Shown: positions 1 through 5,997 of the stretch, in pieces | Layout of the letters: every line of letters starts with the position of its first letter | Numbering within the stretch: position 1 is the stretch's first letter | Assembly (NCBI GenBank): GCA_016649785.1 | Contig: JAENXB010000167.1 | Span: 1 to 6,525, forward strand | DNA: 6,525 nucleotides | Direction of reading: 5' to 3' | From: Flavobacteriaceae bacterium | GTDB taxonomy: Bacteria; Bacteroidota; Bacteroidia; Flavobacteriales; Flavobacteriaceae | The notes under the pieces: model-generated | What the model was told of the DNA's origin: nothing | What the model saw: only the letters and a program-made list of their open reading frames with translations | Database searches by the model: none | Position numbers and translations under genes: made by a program

Positions 1-948
1 ATCTCAACGATATTAATTAAAACTGCTTTTGACAAAAATAACCAGACATTTTCTGAAACTTTCGAAAAATTCAGGGAAAACAGGTTGGATATTGCACAAA
101 GACTGGCGGCCTTAAATGGAAGAGATCCTAATGATGTTGATGACGAAGGTTATCCAATAGGTTACGGAAAAAGTAACCAGGCGGTTCTTTTATCTGCCTT
201 TTTAGCAGCCTATACAGGCCAGGATCCCACCTCGGTTAAATTGAGCGCTTTTCGGGATGTGCCTTTGCCTAACTGGGATATAAAATATACCGGGTTTATG
301 AAAATGGATTGGTTTAAAAAGAATTTCAGAAGGTTTTCTCTGAACCATGGATATCGTGCAGGCTATACCATTAATCAATTTCAAACAAATCTGGATTTTG
401 ATCCTGAGGATCCGTTCAAAGTTAACCAGGCAAATAATTTTATGAACAAGTTGTTGTTTGCAAATATCAACTTAACCGAAATGTTTAGCCCTTTAATAAG
501 GGTCGATCTGGAAACCAATGATGCTATCCGGATCTTGGCAGAAATAAAAAAGGACCGGGCTTTGTCACTAAGTTTTGACAATAATTTACTGACAGAAGTA
601 AAAGGAAATGAATACGTGCTGGGCTTGGGCTACAGAATTAAGGATTTAAAAGTCGTCACCAATTTTGGCGGCAGGAGCAAAGTTTTGAGCAGTGATCTCA
701 ATTTTAAACTGGATATGGCTTATCGAAAAAACATCAATATTATTAGGTATTTAGATTTGGAAAATAGCCAGGTAATAGCGGGACAGGACTTGTGGGCGGT
801 CAATTTTACTGCAGATTATGCCCTATCCAAAAACTTAACTGCCTTGATTTATTACGATCACACCTTTTCTGAATACGCGGTTTCCACGGCATTTCCGCAA
901 ACAACAATCAGGTCGGGAATTACATTGAGATATAATTTTGGAAATTAA
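1..948 (+). CDS. sprA: SprA, T9SS outer membrane translocon protein, C-terminal 315 residues (5' end outside window)
   Basis: The frame is open from base 1 to the TAA at 946-948, so this is the end of a longer gene; the TTG at 85 is an internal Leu codon, not a start. Full-length SprA proteins are about 2,300-2,500 residues, so only roughly the last eighth is here. Visible are a conserved SprA-like stretch, FRDVPLPNWDIKYTGFMKMD (fragment residues 84-103), then WFKKNFRRFSLNHGYRAGYT, and a run of alternating polar/hydrophobic segments typical of beta-strands, ending in LRYNFGN. SprA (also called Sov) is known to form the very large barrel through which type IX substrates cross the outer membrane; in flavobacteria it is needed for secretion and gliding. 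The assignment rests on recognition of the C-terminal sequence and on the gene order downstream. No frameshift is seen. Only 62 nt separate its stop from the gcvH start. Confidence 0.9.
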   Translation: MSTILIKTAFDKNNQTFSETFEKFRENRLDIAQRLAALNGRDPNDVDDEGYPIGYGKSNQAVLLSAFLAAYTGQDPTSVKLSAFRDVPLPNWDIKYTGFMKMDWFKKNFRRFSLNHGYRAGYTINQFQTNLDFDPEDPFKVNQANNFMNKLLFANINLTEMFSPLIRVDLETNDAIRILAEIKKDRALSLSFDNNLLTEVKGNEYVLGLGYRIKDLKVVTNFGGRSKVLSSDLNFKLDMAYRKNINIIRYLDLENSQVIAGQDLWAVNFTADYALSKNLTALIYYDHTFSEYAVSTAFPQTTIRSGITLRYNFGN

Positions 949-955
949 TTAAATG

Positions 956-989
956 TTGGGTGACCAAAACGAATAAAAAATTAACTTTG
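956..989 (+). promoter_or_regulatory. Candidate Bacteroidetes-type promoter for gcvH
   Basis: TAACTTTG at 982-989 is an exact match to the TAnnTTTG -7 consensus of the Bacteroidetes housekeeping sigma factor. A TTG at 956-958 could serve as the -33 element, but the 23-nt spacing is at the long end of the accepted range. The expected transcript start is near 995, leaving a leader of about 15 nt before the gcvH ATG. gcvH may also be read through from sprA, as no terminator lies between them. Confidence 0.5.
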
Positions 990-1010
990 CGCTCTTATAA
1001 AACAAATTTT

Positions 1011-1391
1011 ATGAATATTCCACAAGAATTAAAATATACCAAAGATCACGAATGGGTGAAAATTGAAGGTGACGTGGCTACCATTGGAGTCACAGATTTT
1101 GCACAAGGAGAACTTGGCGATATAGTTTATGTTGAGGTTGAAACCTTGGGAGAAACTTTAGAGCGCGAAGAAGTTTTTGGAACAGTAGAAGCCGTGAAAA
1201 CTGTTTCAGATTTATTTTTGCCGCTTGCCGGAGAGATCCTGGAATTCAATGATAGCCTGGAAAACACCCCGGAAAAAGTAAATTCAGATCCTTATGGAGC
1301 AGGCTGGATGATAAAACTTAAAATTTCTGACCAATCCCAGGTATCCGATTTATTAAGCCCAGAAGAATACGAAGATATAATTGGCAGTTAG
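1011..1391 (+). CDS. gcvH: Glycine cleavage system H protein (lipoyl carrier)
   Basis: This 126-residue protein is the usual length for GcvH. It carries the lipoyl-bearing arm that shuttles the aminomethyl group between the P, T and L proteins of the cytoplasmic glycine cleavage system. The lipoylation motif is FGTVEAVKTVSDLFLPLAGE (residues 56-75), with Lys63 as the predicted lipoyl-lysine; the N-terminal YTKDHEWVKIEG (9-20) and the IGVTDFAQGELGDIVYVE segment (25-42) are also family hallmarks. The frame could be extended to a GTG at 960, but the ATG at 1011 gives the normal GcvH N-terminus, and the -7 promoter element lies between the two, so ATG 1011 is chosen. The P and T genes are not in the window. 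Its stop lies inside the start of the following vanZ-like gene (11-nt overlap), suggesting translational coupling. Confidence 0.96.
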   Translation: MNIPQELKYTKDHEWVKIEGDVATIGVTDFAQGELGDIVYVEVETLGETLEREEVFGTVEAVKTVSDLFLPLAGEILEFNDSLENTPEKVNSDPYGAGWMIKLKISDQSQVSDLLSPEEYEDIIGS

Positions 1392-1785
1392 ATTATTTTT
1401 AATAATTGCCGTTGTTTACACCCTTATAATATCAACATTATCCCTTGTTCCATTGGGGAAAATATCGGTAGGGGGATTTAACCCTACCGATAAAATGTTA
1501 CATGGGGTTGCTTATTTTATTTTAACTTTGTTGTGGCTTTTTTATTATTTGATGAAAAAGTCCGGAATTCTTAATTATATACAGAAATTTTTTAACATTT
1601 CGGCCCTTGTAATTGTTTTTGGTATGTTAATTGAGGTTTTGCAAGGAGCCCTAACCAGTTATCGTCAGCCTGATTGGGCTGATGTTCTGGCCAATAGTAT
1701 TGGTGTTCTTATTGCTTTTCTCTTTTGTATTGTTTTTTTGAATTTCTTAAAACGCATAAAACAAAAGTTTAATTTATTTTTATGA
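1381..1785 (+). CDS. VanZ-like family integral membrane protein
   Basis: This 134-residue protein has about four hydrophobic segments (roughly residues 4-25, 38-57, 72-90 and 103-124) and a basic C-terminal tail. VanZ-family hallmarks are visible: a TDKMLHGVAYF motif (Asp37, Lys38, His41) starting TM2, then E85-x-x-Q88, Arg95 and D98-x-x-D101-x-x-x-N105-x-x-G108 around TM3/TM4. The family takes its name from the teicoplanin-resistance protein VanZ, but the flavobacterial members next to gcvH have no assigned biochemical role that I know of, and resistance should not be assumed. A stop codon lies immediately upstream of 1381 in this frame, so the TTG at 1381 is the only reasonable start that preserves the first membrane helix. 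The gene overlaps the 3' end of gcvH by 11 nt and is probably translated from the same transcript. Confidence 0.85.
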   Translation: MAVRLFLIIAVVYTLIISTLSLVPLGKISVGGFNPTDKMLHGVAYFILTLLWLFYYLMKKSGILNYIQKFFNISALVIVFGMLIEVLQGALTSYRQPDWADVLANSIGVLIAFLFCIVFLNFLKRIKQKFNLFL

Positions 1786-1829
1786 AAATTTTTTTTACAT
1801 TAGCCACCCTTATTAATCAGTAACGAATT

Positions 1830-2552
1830 ATGGAACCCAAGAAAAATCCAAAAGCAGATTTAACTAAAAAAAGTATCCTCTTTCTCCAGATGGGTCTAAT
1901 CTTAGTCCTTTTAATATCCTACGTGGCCATTGAATGGAAGACTTATGAGAGAACAGCATATGATGCAGGACAGCTAAATTTAGGTGAACTTGAAGACGAA
2001 GAAATTCCAATTACAGAAATATTAAATACGCCACCACCACCACCACCACCACCACCGGCACCAGAAGTTATTGAAATAGTTGAAGATGAAGAGGAAGTGG
2101 AAGAAACAATTATTGAATCTACAGAAACAAATCAGGAAGAAATTGTTGAAGTAAGGGAGGTTGTAGAAGCTCCTGTAGAAGAAGTAATTGCAGATGTGCC
2201 TTTTGCTGTTATTGAAAATGTGCCAATTTATCCGGGTTGTGAGAGCATGAAAAACAACGATCAGCGTAAAAAATGCATGAGTGAAAAAATAGATGAATTC
2301 GTAAGAAAGAAATTTAATACAGATTTGGGGAGCCAACTTGGGTTAACAGGAATAAACAGGGTAATAGTCCAGTTTAAGATCGATAAAAACGGAAATGTTA
2401 CCGATGTTCGTTCCCGTGCACCACATCCAAGATTAGAGCAGGAAGCTGCAAGGGTAATTAATTCCCTTCCTAAAATGCAACCGGGTAAACAACGTGGAAA
2501 ACCGGTAGGGGTTATGTATTCCTTGCCAATTGTATTCCAGGTTCAGGATTAA
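1830..2552 (+). CDS. tonB: TonB family energy transducer
   Basis: This 240-residue inner membrane protein spans the periplasm. In order it has a short basic cytoplasmic N-terminus; one membrane anchor at about residues 15-34; a nine-proline run (68-76); an acidic, Glu/Val/Ile-rich spacer (79-122); and a C-terminal TonB domain (about 132-238) with VPIYPGCE (131-138), a second Cys at 149, VIVQFKIDKNGNVTDV (178-193) and LPKMQPGKQRGKPVGV (213-228). TonB proteins pass the energy of the proton gradient, harvested by ExbB/ExbD, to outer membrane transporters; no exbBD or TonB-dependent receptor is in the window, so its partner is unknown. YPGCE followed by a nearby second Cys is common in Bacteroidetes TonB proteins, and the pair might form a disulfide (inference). 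The ATG at 1830 lies 44 nt after the vanZ-like stop with no terminator between, so the two may be cotranscribed. A strong terminator follows the stop. Confidence 0.93.
   Translation: MEPKKNPKADLTKKSILFLQMGLILVLLISYVAIEWKTYERTAYDAGQLNLGELEDEEIPITEILNTPPPPPPPPPAPEVIEIVEDEEEVEETIIESTETNQEEIVEVREVVEAPVEEVIADVPFAVIENVPIYPGCESMKNNDQRKKCMSEKIDEFVRKKFNTDLGSQLGLTGINRVIVQFKIDKNGNVTDVRSRAPHPRLEQEAARVINSLPKMQPGKQRGKPVGVMYSLPIVFQVQD
2031..2054 (+). repeat. (CCA)8 trinucleotide tandem repeat coding for the TonB polyproline run
   Basis: Eight uninterrupted CCA codons, followed by CCG, encode the nine prolines at residues 68-76 of the TonB protein. Use of a single codon makes this a true DNA microsatellite rather than only a protein-level repeat. 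Slippage would add or remove prolines without breaking the frame. Confidence 0.95.
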
Positions 2553-2575
2553 AGAACATGTTTAAGACATAATTT

Positions 2576-2616
2576 AAATTCCCAAATTGCAAAGCAGTTT
2601 GGGAATTTTTCTTTTA
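2576..2616 (+). terminator. Intrinsic terminator after tonB
   Basis: The arm at 2576-2590 pairs with 2594-2608 to form a 15-bp stem (11 perfect pairs on the outside, then one G-U, then three more pairs) closed by an AAA loop at 2591-2593. The right arm runs straight into a T-rich stretch, TTTTTCTTTT, to 2615. It begins 23 nt after the tonB stop codon. This is the clearest terminator in the window and separates tonB from the following gene. Confidence 0.9.
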
Positions 2617-2626
2617 TTGTCTTTAT

Positions 2627-2656
2627 TTTGGAACAACAAAAAAATTGGTATCTTTC
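2627..2656 (+). promoter_or_regulatory. Candidate Bacteroidetes-type promoter for the RemB/Wzi-like gene
   Basis: TTTG at 2627-2630 (-33) and TATCTTTC at 2649-2656 (-7; one mismatch to TAnnTTTG at the last base) are separated by 18 nt, close to the usual spacing. The predicted transcript start is near 2663, about 26 nt before the ATG at 2689. It sits just downstream of the tonB terminator, as expected for a new transcription unit. Confidence 0.5.
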
Positions 2657-2688
2657 AGGTGTCTCAACCAAACACTTTTTCCCCCTTT

Positions 2689-4791
2689 ATGAAGTATTTT
2701 GGATTCCTGCTTTGCTTTTCCTTTTCCTTAACCGTTTTGGCGCAGGATGATTTTTCGGATTTCGAGACGTATCCTGTTTTTTCAGAATGTCAGAATTCAG
2801 TGCATAATCAGGAAGAAGCTTGTTTTAAGAATGCCCTGAAACAGTTTGTGACCGATAATTTCATCTTACCTCAAAAAGTATCAGAAGAAAACTATACAGG
2901 GGAAATGTTGGTGCTTTTTGAGGTAACCAGTGAAGGTGACTTTAAAGTATTGTACACAGATGCTATTTATTCTGAATTAAAGGACGAGATCAACCGTGTT
3001 TTTAATGAATTGCCCCGAATAGCGCCCGCAACTTTTAACGGAAAACCAACTTTCGTTCAGTTCAGGATGCAGCTAATGATCCCAATGGATCACAGTGATT
3101 CAATTCCTGTTGAGATTGAATCAATTGACATAAAAGATACAATTCAGGAAATCCCGAATGTGCTGGAGGAATATGAGAAAATCGTTTCCAGACCATTTAA
3201 AATAAGGGAAACTACCAGTAATTTGAATATTCCACTTTCTCATGAAAGATATAGCCGGTTTGAGGCTGAAATAAATAGGATAGGAACCAATAGCCATACC
3301 GCCTCAAAACCATTTTTATATAGTGAGATCTCAAAATATTACGATTTTGATGGTGAACGGGAGCAACTCACAAAAAATACATCTTCTTGGTTGGGACGAA
3401 AATTATGGAATGAACACCTGGTGACATTTCAGGGTGAAAATTATTGGTTTACCGGCGATGTTGTTTTGGATCTTCAATTGGGAAAAGATTTTCAAAGCGA
3501 TTTTGATCTCACTTACAACAATGCCCGGGGAGCAATTTTTCAAGGCGGCCTGGGTAAGAATTTAAACTTTTACACTGTTGTTTTTGAAAGCCAGGGTAGG
3601 TTTGCCGATTATTTTAACAGATATGCGGAAAGTATAAAGCCTTATGGGGGGAACCCGGCCATAATTCCCGGCAGGGGAGTTGCAAAGGAGTTCATGAACA
3701 ACGGGTTTGATTATCCGGTGGCCGAAGGTTATATTTCTTACAATCCTTCAGAATTTTTTAATATTCAATTTGGGCACGGGAATAATTTTATTGGAGATGG
3801 ATACCGCTCTCTGCTTTTAAGTGATAATGCGAGCCCGCATCCTTATTTAAAGCTCAATACCTCCTTTTGGAAATTAAAATATACAAATACCTGGATGTCA
3901 TTAAGAGATGTTAGGGAAGAAGTGACAGATCAGGGTTCTTATCGAACCAAATATATGGCAAATCATTACCTGAGCCTGAACCTCACCAAACGCTTAAATA
4001 TTGGTCTTTTCGAATCGGTTATCTGGCAAAATGATAATGGCCGCGGTTTTGACGTGAATTTTCTCAATCCGGTAATCTTTTATAGGTCTATTGAATTTTC
4101 TACCGGTGCAAGGGGAGGAAATGCAATAATAGGCTTGACCGGAAAATACAAATGGAGCGATCAGGTTAATTTGTATGGGCAGTGGGTTATAGATGAATTT
4201 TCCACCTCAAAGATATTTGGAGGAGAACAAAGTTGGAAAAACAAGCTTGGCTTCCAGCTTGGAATTAAATATTTTAATGCCTTCGATGTTCCAAATCTCT
4301 ATTTGCAGGCAGAATACAACCAGGTTCGGCCTTATACCTATTCTCATAATTCGGTAGTGTTAAATTACGGCCATGCCAACCAGTCCATGGCTCACCTATG
4401 GGGGGCGAATTTTAGGGAATTTATTGCAATTGCCAGATACAGGCAAGACAGGGTCTTTGGGAGTGCAAAGATTATCTTTGGAAAACGCGGATTTGATTTT
4501 AACGATGGTAAAGATGATGCCTATTATGGAGGGGATCTTTACCGAAGTGAAAGAGAAAGAGCATTGGAAAATGGGGTTAAAATAGGGCAGGGAAATACTA
4601 CGACCTCAATTTATTCTGAAATAGAAGCCGGATACATTGTAAACCCGGCTACAAACCTGAAATTATTCAGCAGTTTGATTTACAGGAATTTTGATCCCGA
4701 AGTAAATACCTCTCAAAATTTTAAAAACAATACCGTTTGGTTCAATATTGGCCTGCGAACTGATATTTTTAACTGGTATTTTGATTATTAA
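2689..4791 (+). CDS. remB: RemB/Wzi-like outer membrane beta-barrel with N-terminal TonB C-terminal-like domain
   Basis: This is a 700-residue exported protein. Residues 1-18 form a signal peptide (MKYFGFLLCFSFSLTVLA, cleavage probably before Gln19). Residues 27-133 resemble a TonB C-terminal domain: YPVFSECQN with Cys34 and Cys45, LVLFEVTSEGDFKVL (74-88), and LPRIAPATFNGKPTFVQF (108-125). After a linker (about 134-172) comes a long barrel region. It contains FGHGNNFIGDGYRSLLLSDN (361-380) followed by ASPHPY, a signature I associate with the Wzi capsule-assembly family and with flavobacterial proteins annotated as gliding motility protein RemB. The last residues, NWYFDY, end in an aromatic, as barrel proteins often do. 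The frame extends upstream to a TTG at 2587, but that stretch lies inside the terminator and promoter; the ATG at 2689 gives a proper signal peptide. The name remB rests on recalled similarity and on its place after sprA-gcvH-vanZ-tonB. A role in gliding or surface polysaccharide is inference. Confidence 0.8.
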   Translation: MKYFGFLLCFSFSLTVLAQDDFSDFETYPVFSECQNSVHNQEEACFKNALKQFVTDNFILPQKVSEENYTGEMLVLFEVTSEGDFKVLYTDAIYSELKDEINRVFNELPRIAPATFNGKPTFVQFRMQLMIPMDHSDSIPVEIESIDIKDTIQEIPNVLEEYEKIVSRPFKIRETTSNLNIPLSHERYSRFEAEINRIGTNSHTASKPFLYSEISKYYDFDGEREQLTKNTSSWLGRKLWNEHLVTFQGENYWFTGDVVLDLQLGKDFQSDFDLTYNNARGAIFQGGLGKNLNFYTVVFESQGRFADYFNRYAESIKPYGGNPAIIPGRGVAKEFMNNGFDYPVAEGYISYNPSEFFNIQFGHGNNFIGDGYRSLLLSDNASPHPYLKLNTSFWKLKYTNTWMSLRDVREEVTDQGSYRTKYMANHYLSLNLTKRLNIGLFESVIWQNDNGRGFDVNFLNPVIFYRSIEFSTGARGGNAIIGLTGKYKWSDQVNLYGQWVIDEFSTSKIFGGEQSWKNKLGFQLGIKYFNAFDVPNLYLQAEYNQVRPYTYSHNSVVLNYGHANQSMAHLWGANFREFIAIARYRQDRVFGSAKIIFGKRGFDFNDGKDDAYYGGDLYRSERERALENGVKIGQGNTTTSIYSEIEAGYIVNPATNLKLFSSLIYRNFDPEVNTSQNFKNNTVWFNIGLRTDIFNWYFDY

Positions 4792-4865
4792 AATATTGGT
4801 AACTGATTAGTTCAAGAAATTTCGTGTGGCTGAAATGCCAAAAGAAAAGTAGTTCTCAATTTTAC

Positions 4866-4900
4866 AGGTGATACAGGAGATTTTTTTCCTTCACTTTTTT
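4866..4900 (+). terminator. Weak candidate terminator after the RemB/Wzi-like gene
   Basis: AGGTGA (4866-4871) can pair with TCACTT (4891-4896, one G-U), and inside it AGGA (4875-4878) with TCCT (4887-4890), leaving a 3-nt bulge and an 8-nt loop. Four more T residues follow to 4900. The stem is imperfect and lies 75 nt past the stop codon, so it is only a possibility. Confidence 0.3.
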
Positions 4901-5032
4901 ATCCGCCAAAAAACAATGTTTTTATAATATCTTCAAGGTTTTATGTAGAAATATCTCTTTAAACCTTCATTAAAAATCATTTTGGGGTGAAATTCAAATA
5001 TTTTCATATTTTTAATTCTTAAAATTTAACTA

Positions 5033-5079
5033 ATTGGCGCTCTTGTGAAAACATAATTAAGGAGTATCTTCGCGCCAAT
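5033..5079. repeat. Perfect 8-bp inverted repeat flanking the cyoE promoter
   Basis: ATTGGCGC at 5033-5040 is the exact reverse complement of GCGCCAAT at 5072-5079, with 31 nt between; the outermost bases 5031 (T) and 5081 (A) also match after a one-base mismatch. The two arms bracket the -33/-7 elements, and the right arm touches the predicted transcript start. It could be an operator, but no regulator is known from the window. Confidence 0.6.
5043..5072 (+). promoter_or_regulatory. Bacteroidetes-type promoter for cyoE
   Basis: TTG at 5043-5045 (-33) and TATCTTCG at 5065-5072 (-7; one mismatch to TAnnTTTG) are separated by 19 nt, the preferred spacing. The predicted transcript start is about 5079, which gives a leader of about 16 nt before the TTG start codon of cyoE and argues against any start further upstream. 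Confidence 0.6.
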
Positions 5080-5094
5080 AAAAAAATTGCTTTT

Positions 5095-5997
5095 TTGAGT
5101 AATACACAACTACATACTCCTTCAGTTTCAATCCTTTCAGATTTTAAAGAGATCACTAAAATGCGTTTGGCAATAAGCGTGGTCTTTTCATCTGTGGCCG
5201 GTTATTTTCTTGGAGCCGAAACTATAGATTTCGTGACTGTATTGTTGCTTGCCATAGGCGGGTATTTTATGGTGGGAGCTTCCAACGCTTACAATCAAAT
5301 TATTGAGCGCGATCTGGATATCCTGATGCATCGTACCATGAACAGGCCCATTCCTGCCAAAAGAATGTCGGTTAATACCGCATTTATTATTGCCAGTACA
5401 TTTACCCTGTTAGGGTTGATCGTATTGTATATAATAAATCCAAAAACCGCCATGTTTGGCGCTATAAGTATTTTTATATACGTAAGTATTTATACCCCTT
5501 TAAAAACCAGAACGCCACTTTCTGTTTTTGTTGGCGCATTTCCCGGAGCTATTCCTTTTATGTTAGGATGGGTAGCCGCCACAAATCAGTTTAGTATTGA
5601 AGCAGGGACTTTGTTCATGATCCAGTTCTTTTGGCAATTTCCGCATTTTTGGGCGATTGGATGGTGGTTGTACGACGATTATAAAAGAGGTGGTTTTTTT
5701 ATGTTGCCCACCGGTAAGCGCGATAAAGGTACGGCTGTACAGATTGTTCTTTATACAATTTGGACCATAATGGTATCCCTTATTCCTGTATTTGGGGTGA
5801 CTGGGAAACTATATTTAACTCCCGTTTCAGGGGGTATTATTTTGATCCTTGGGTTGGGGATGTTGTATTATGCCATTCAATTGTATAAGAACAAAGATGC
5901 GCAGTCAGCAAAAAAATTGATGTTTGCAAGTGTTTCATATATCACCTTGCTACAAATAGTATATGTTTTAGATAAATTTATAAGACAATGGATTTAA
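5095..5997 (+). CDS. cyoE: Protoheme IX farnesyltransferase (heme O synthase)
   Basis: This 300-residue polytopic membrane protein belongs to the UbiA prenyltransferase superfamily; bacterial CyoE/CtaB proteins are about 280-320 residues. It adds a farnesyl group to heme B to make heme O, the precursor of heme A for heme-copper oxidases. Two catalytic motifs are visible: the Asp-rich NQIIERDLD (Asn67, Glu71, Asp73, Asp75) followed by HRTMNRPIP (79-87), and YDDYKRGGFFMLP (193-205). About nine hydrophobic segments are spread over residues 27-293. The first ATG in frame (5161) would cut off the DFKEITKMRLAIS segment that I recall as conserved in flavobacterial CyoE, so the TTG at 5095 is chosen. 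No Shine-Dalgarno site precedes it. The gene overlaps the next one, oxidase subunit III, by 10 nt, which fits coordinated production of the heme and the oxidase. Confidence 0.95.
   Translation: MSNTQLHTPSVSILSDFKEITKMRLAISVVFSSVAGYFLGAETIDFVTVLLLAIGGYFMVGASNAYNQIIERDLDILMHRTMNRPIPAKRMSVNTAFIIASTFTLLGLIVLYIINPKTAMFGAISIFIYVSIYTPLKTRTPLSVFVGAFPGAIPFMLGWVAATNQFSIEAGTLFMIQFFWQFPHFWAIGWWLYDDYKRGGFFMLPTGKRDKGTAVQIVLYTIWTIMVSLIPVFGVTGKLYLTPVSGGIILILGLGMLYYAIQLYKNKDAQSAKKLMFASVSYITLLQIVYVLDKFIRQWI

Larger units (their letters stand above)
4792..5094. other. 303-nt AT-rich intergenic region between the RemB/Wzi-like gene and cyoE
   Basis: No coding region of credible length is present on either strand; the only + strand ATG frames here are a few codons long. 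The left half holds a weak possible terminator hairpin (4866-4900). The middle (about 4900-5030) is strongly A+T-rich with no element I can name. The right end holds the cyoE promoter and its flanking inverted repeat. Confidence 0.7.

Noticed and set aside
960..1010. GTG at 960 as the start of gcvH
   Set aside because: It would add 17 residues not typical of GcvH and would lie upstream of the -7 promoter element; the ATG at 1011 gives the usual N-terminus.
1381..1785. Teicoplanin resistance function for the VanZ-like protein
   Set aside because: The family similarity is real, but there are no other resistance genes nearby and the organism appears Gram-negative; only the family name is supported.
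1796..1803. TACATTAG as a -7 element for tonB
   Set aside because: One mismatch to TAnnTTTG, but no TTG lies at a suitable distance upstream, so it is too weak to call a promoter.
1782..1823. Thirteen-codon reading frame (MKIFFTLATLINQ) between the vanZ-like gene and tonB
   Set aside because: It is short, overlaps the vanZ-like stop and has no support beyond an ATG; most likely chance in AT-rich DNA.
2022..2336. Minus-strand open frame opposite tonB with a tryptophan run
   Set aside because: It is a shadow of the CCA repeat and the Glu-rich coding strand, with no family resemblance.
2587..2688. Upstream extension of the RemB/Wzi-like frame to a TTG at 2587 or a GTG at 2659
   Set aside because: The region holds the tonB terminator and a candidate promoter, and the predicted transcript starts after both codons. 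The ATG at 2689 gives a normal signal peptide.
5059..5064. AAGGAG as a Shine-Dalgarno site for cyoE
   Set aside because: It is about 30 nt from the TTG start and upstream of the predicted transcript start, just before the -7 element.
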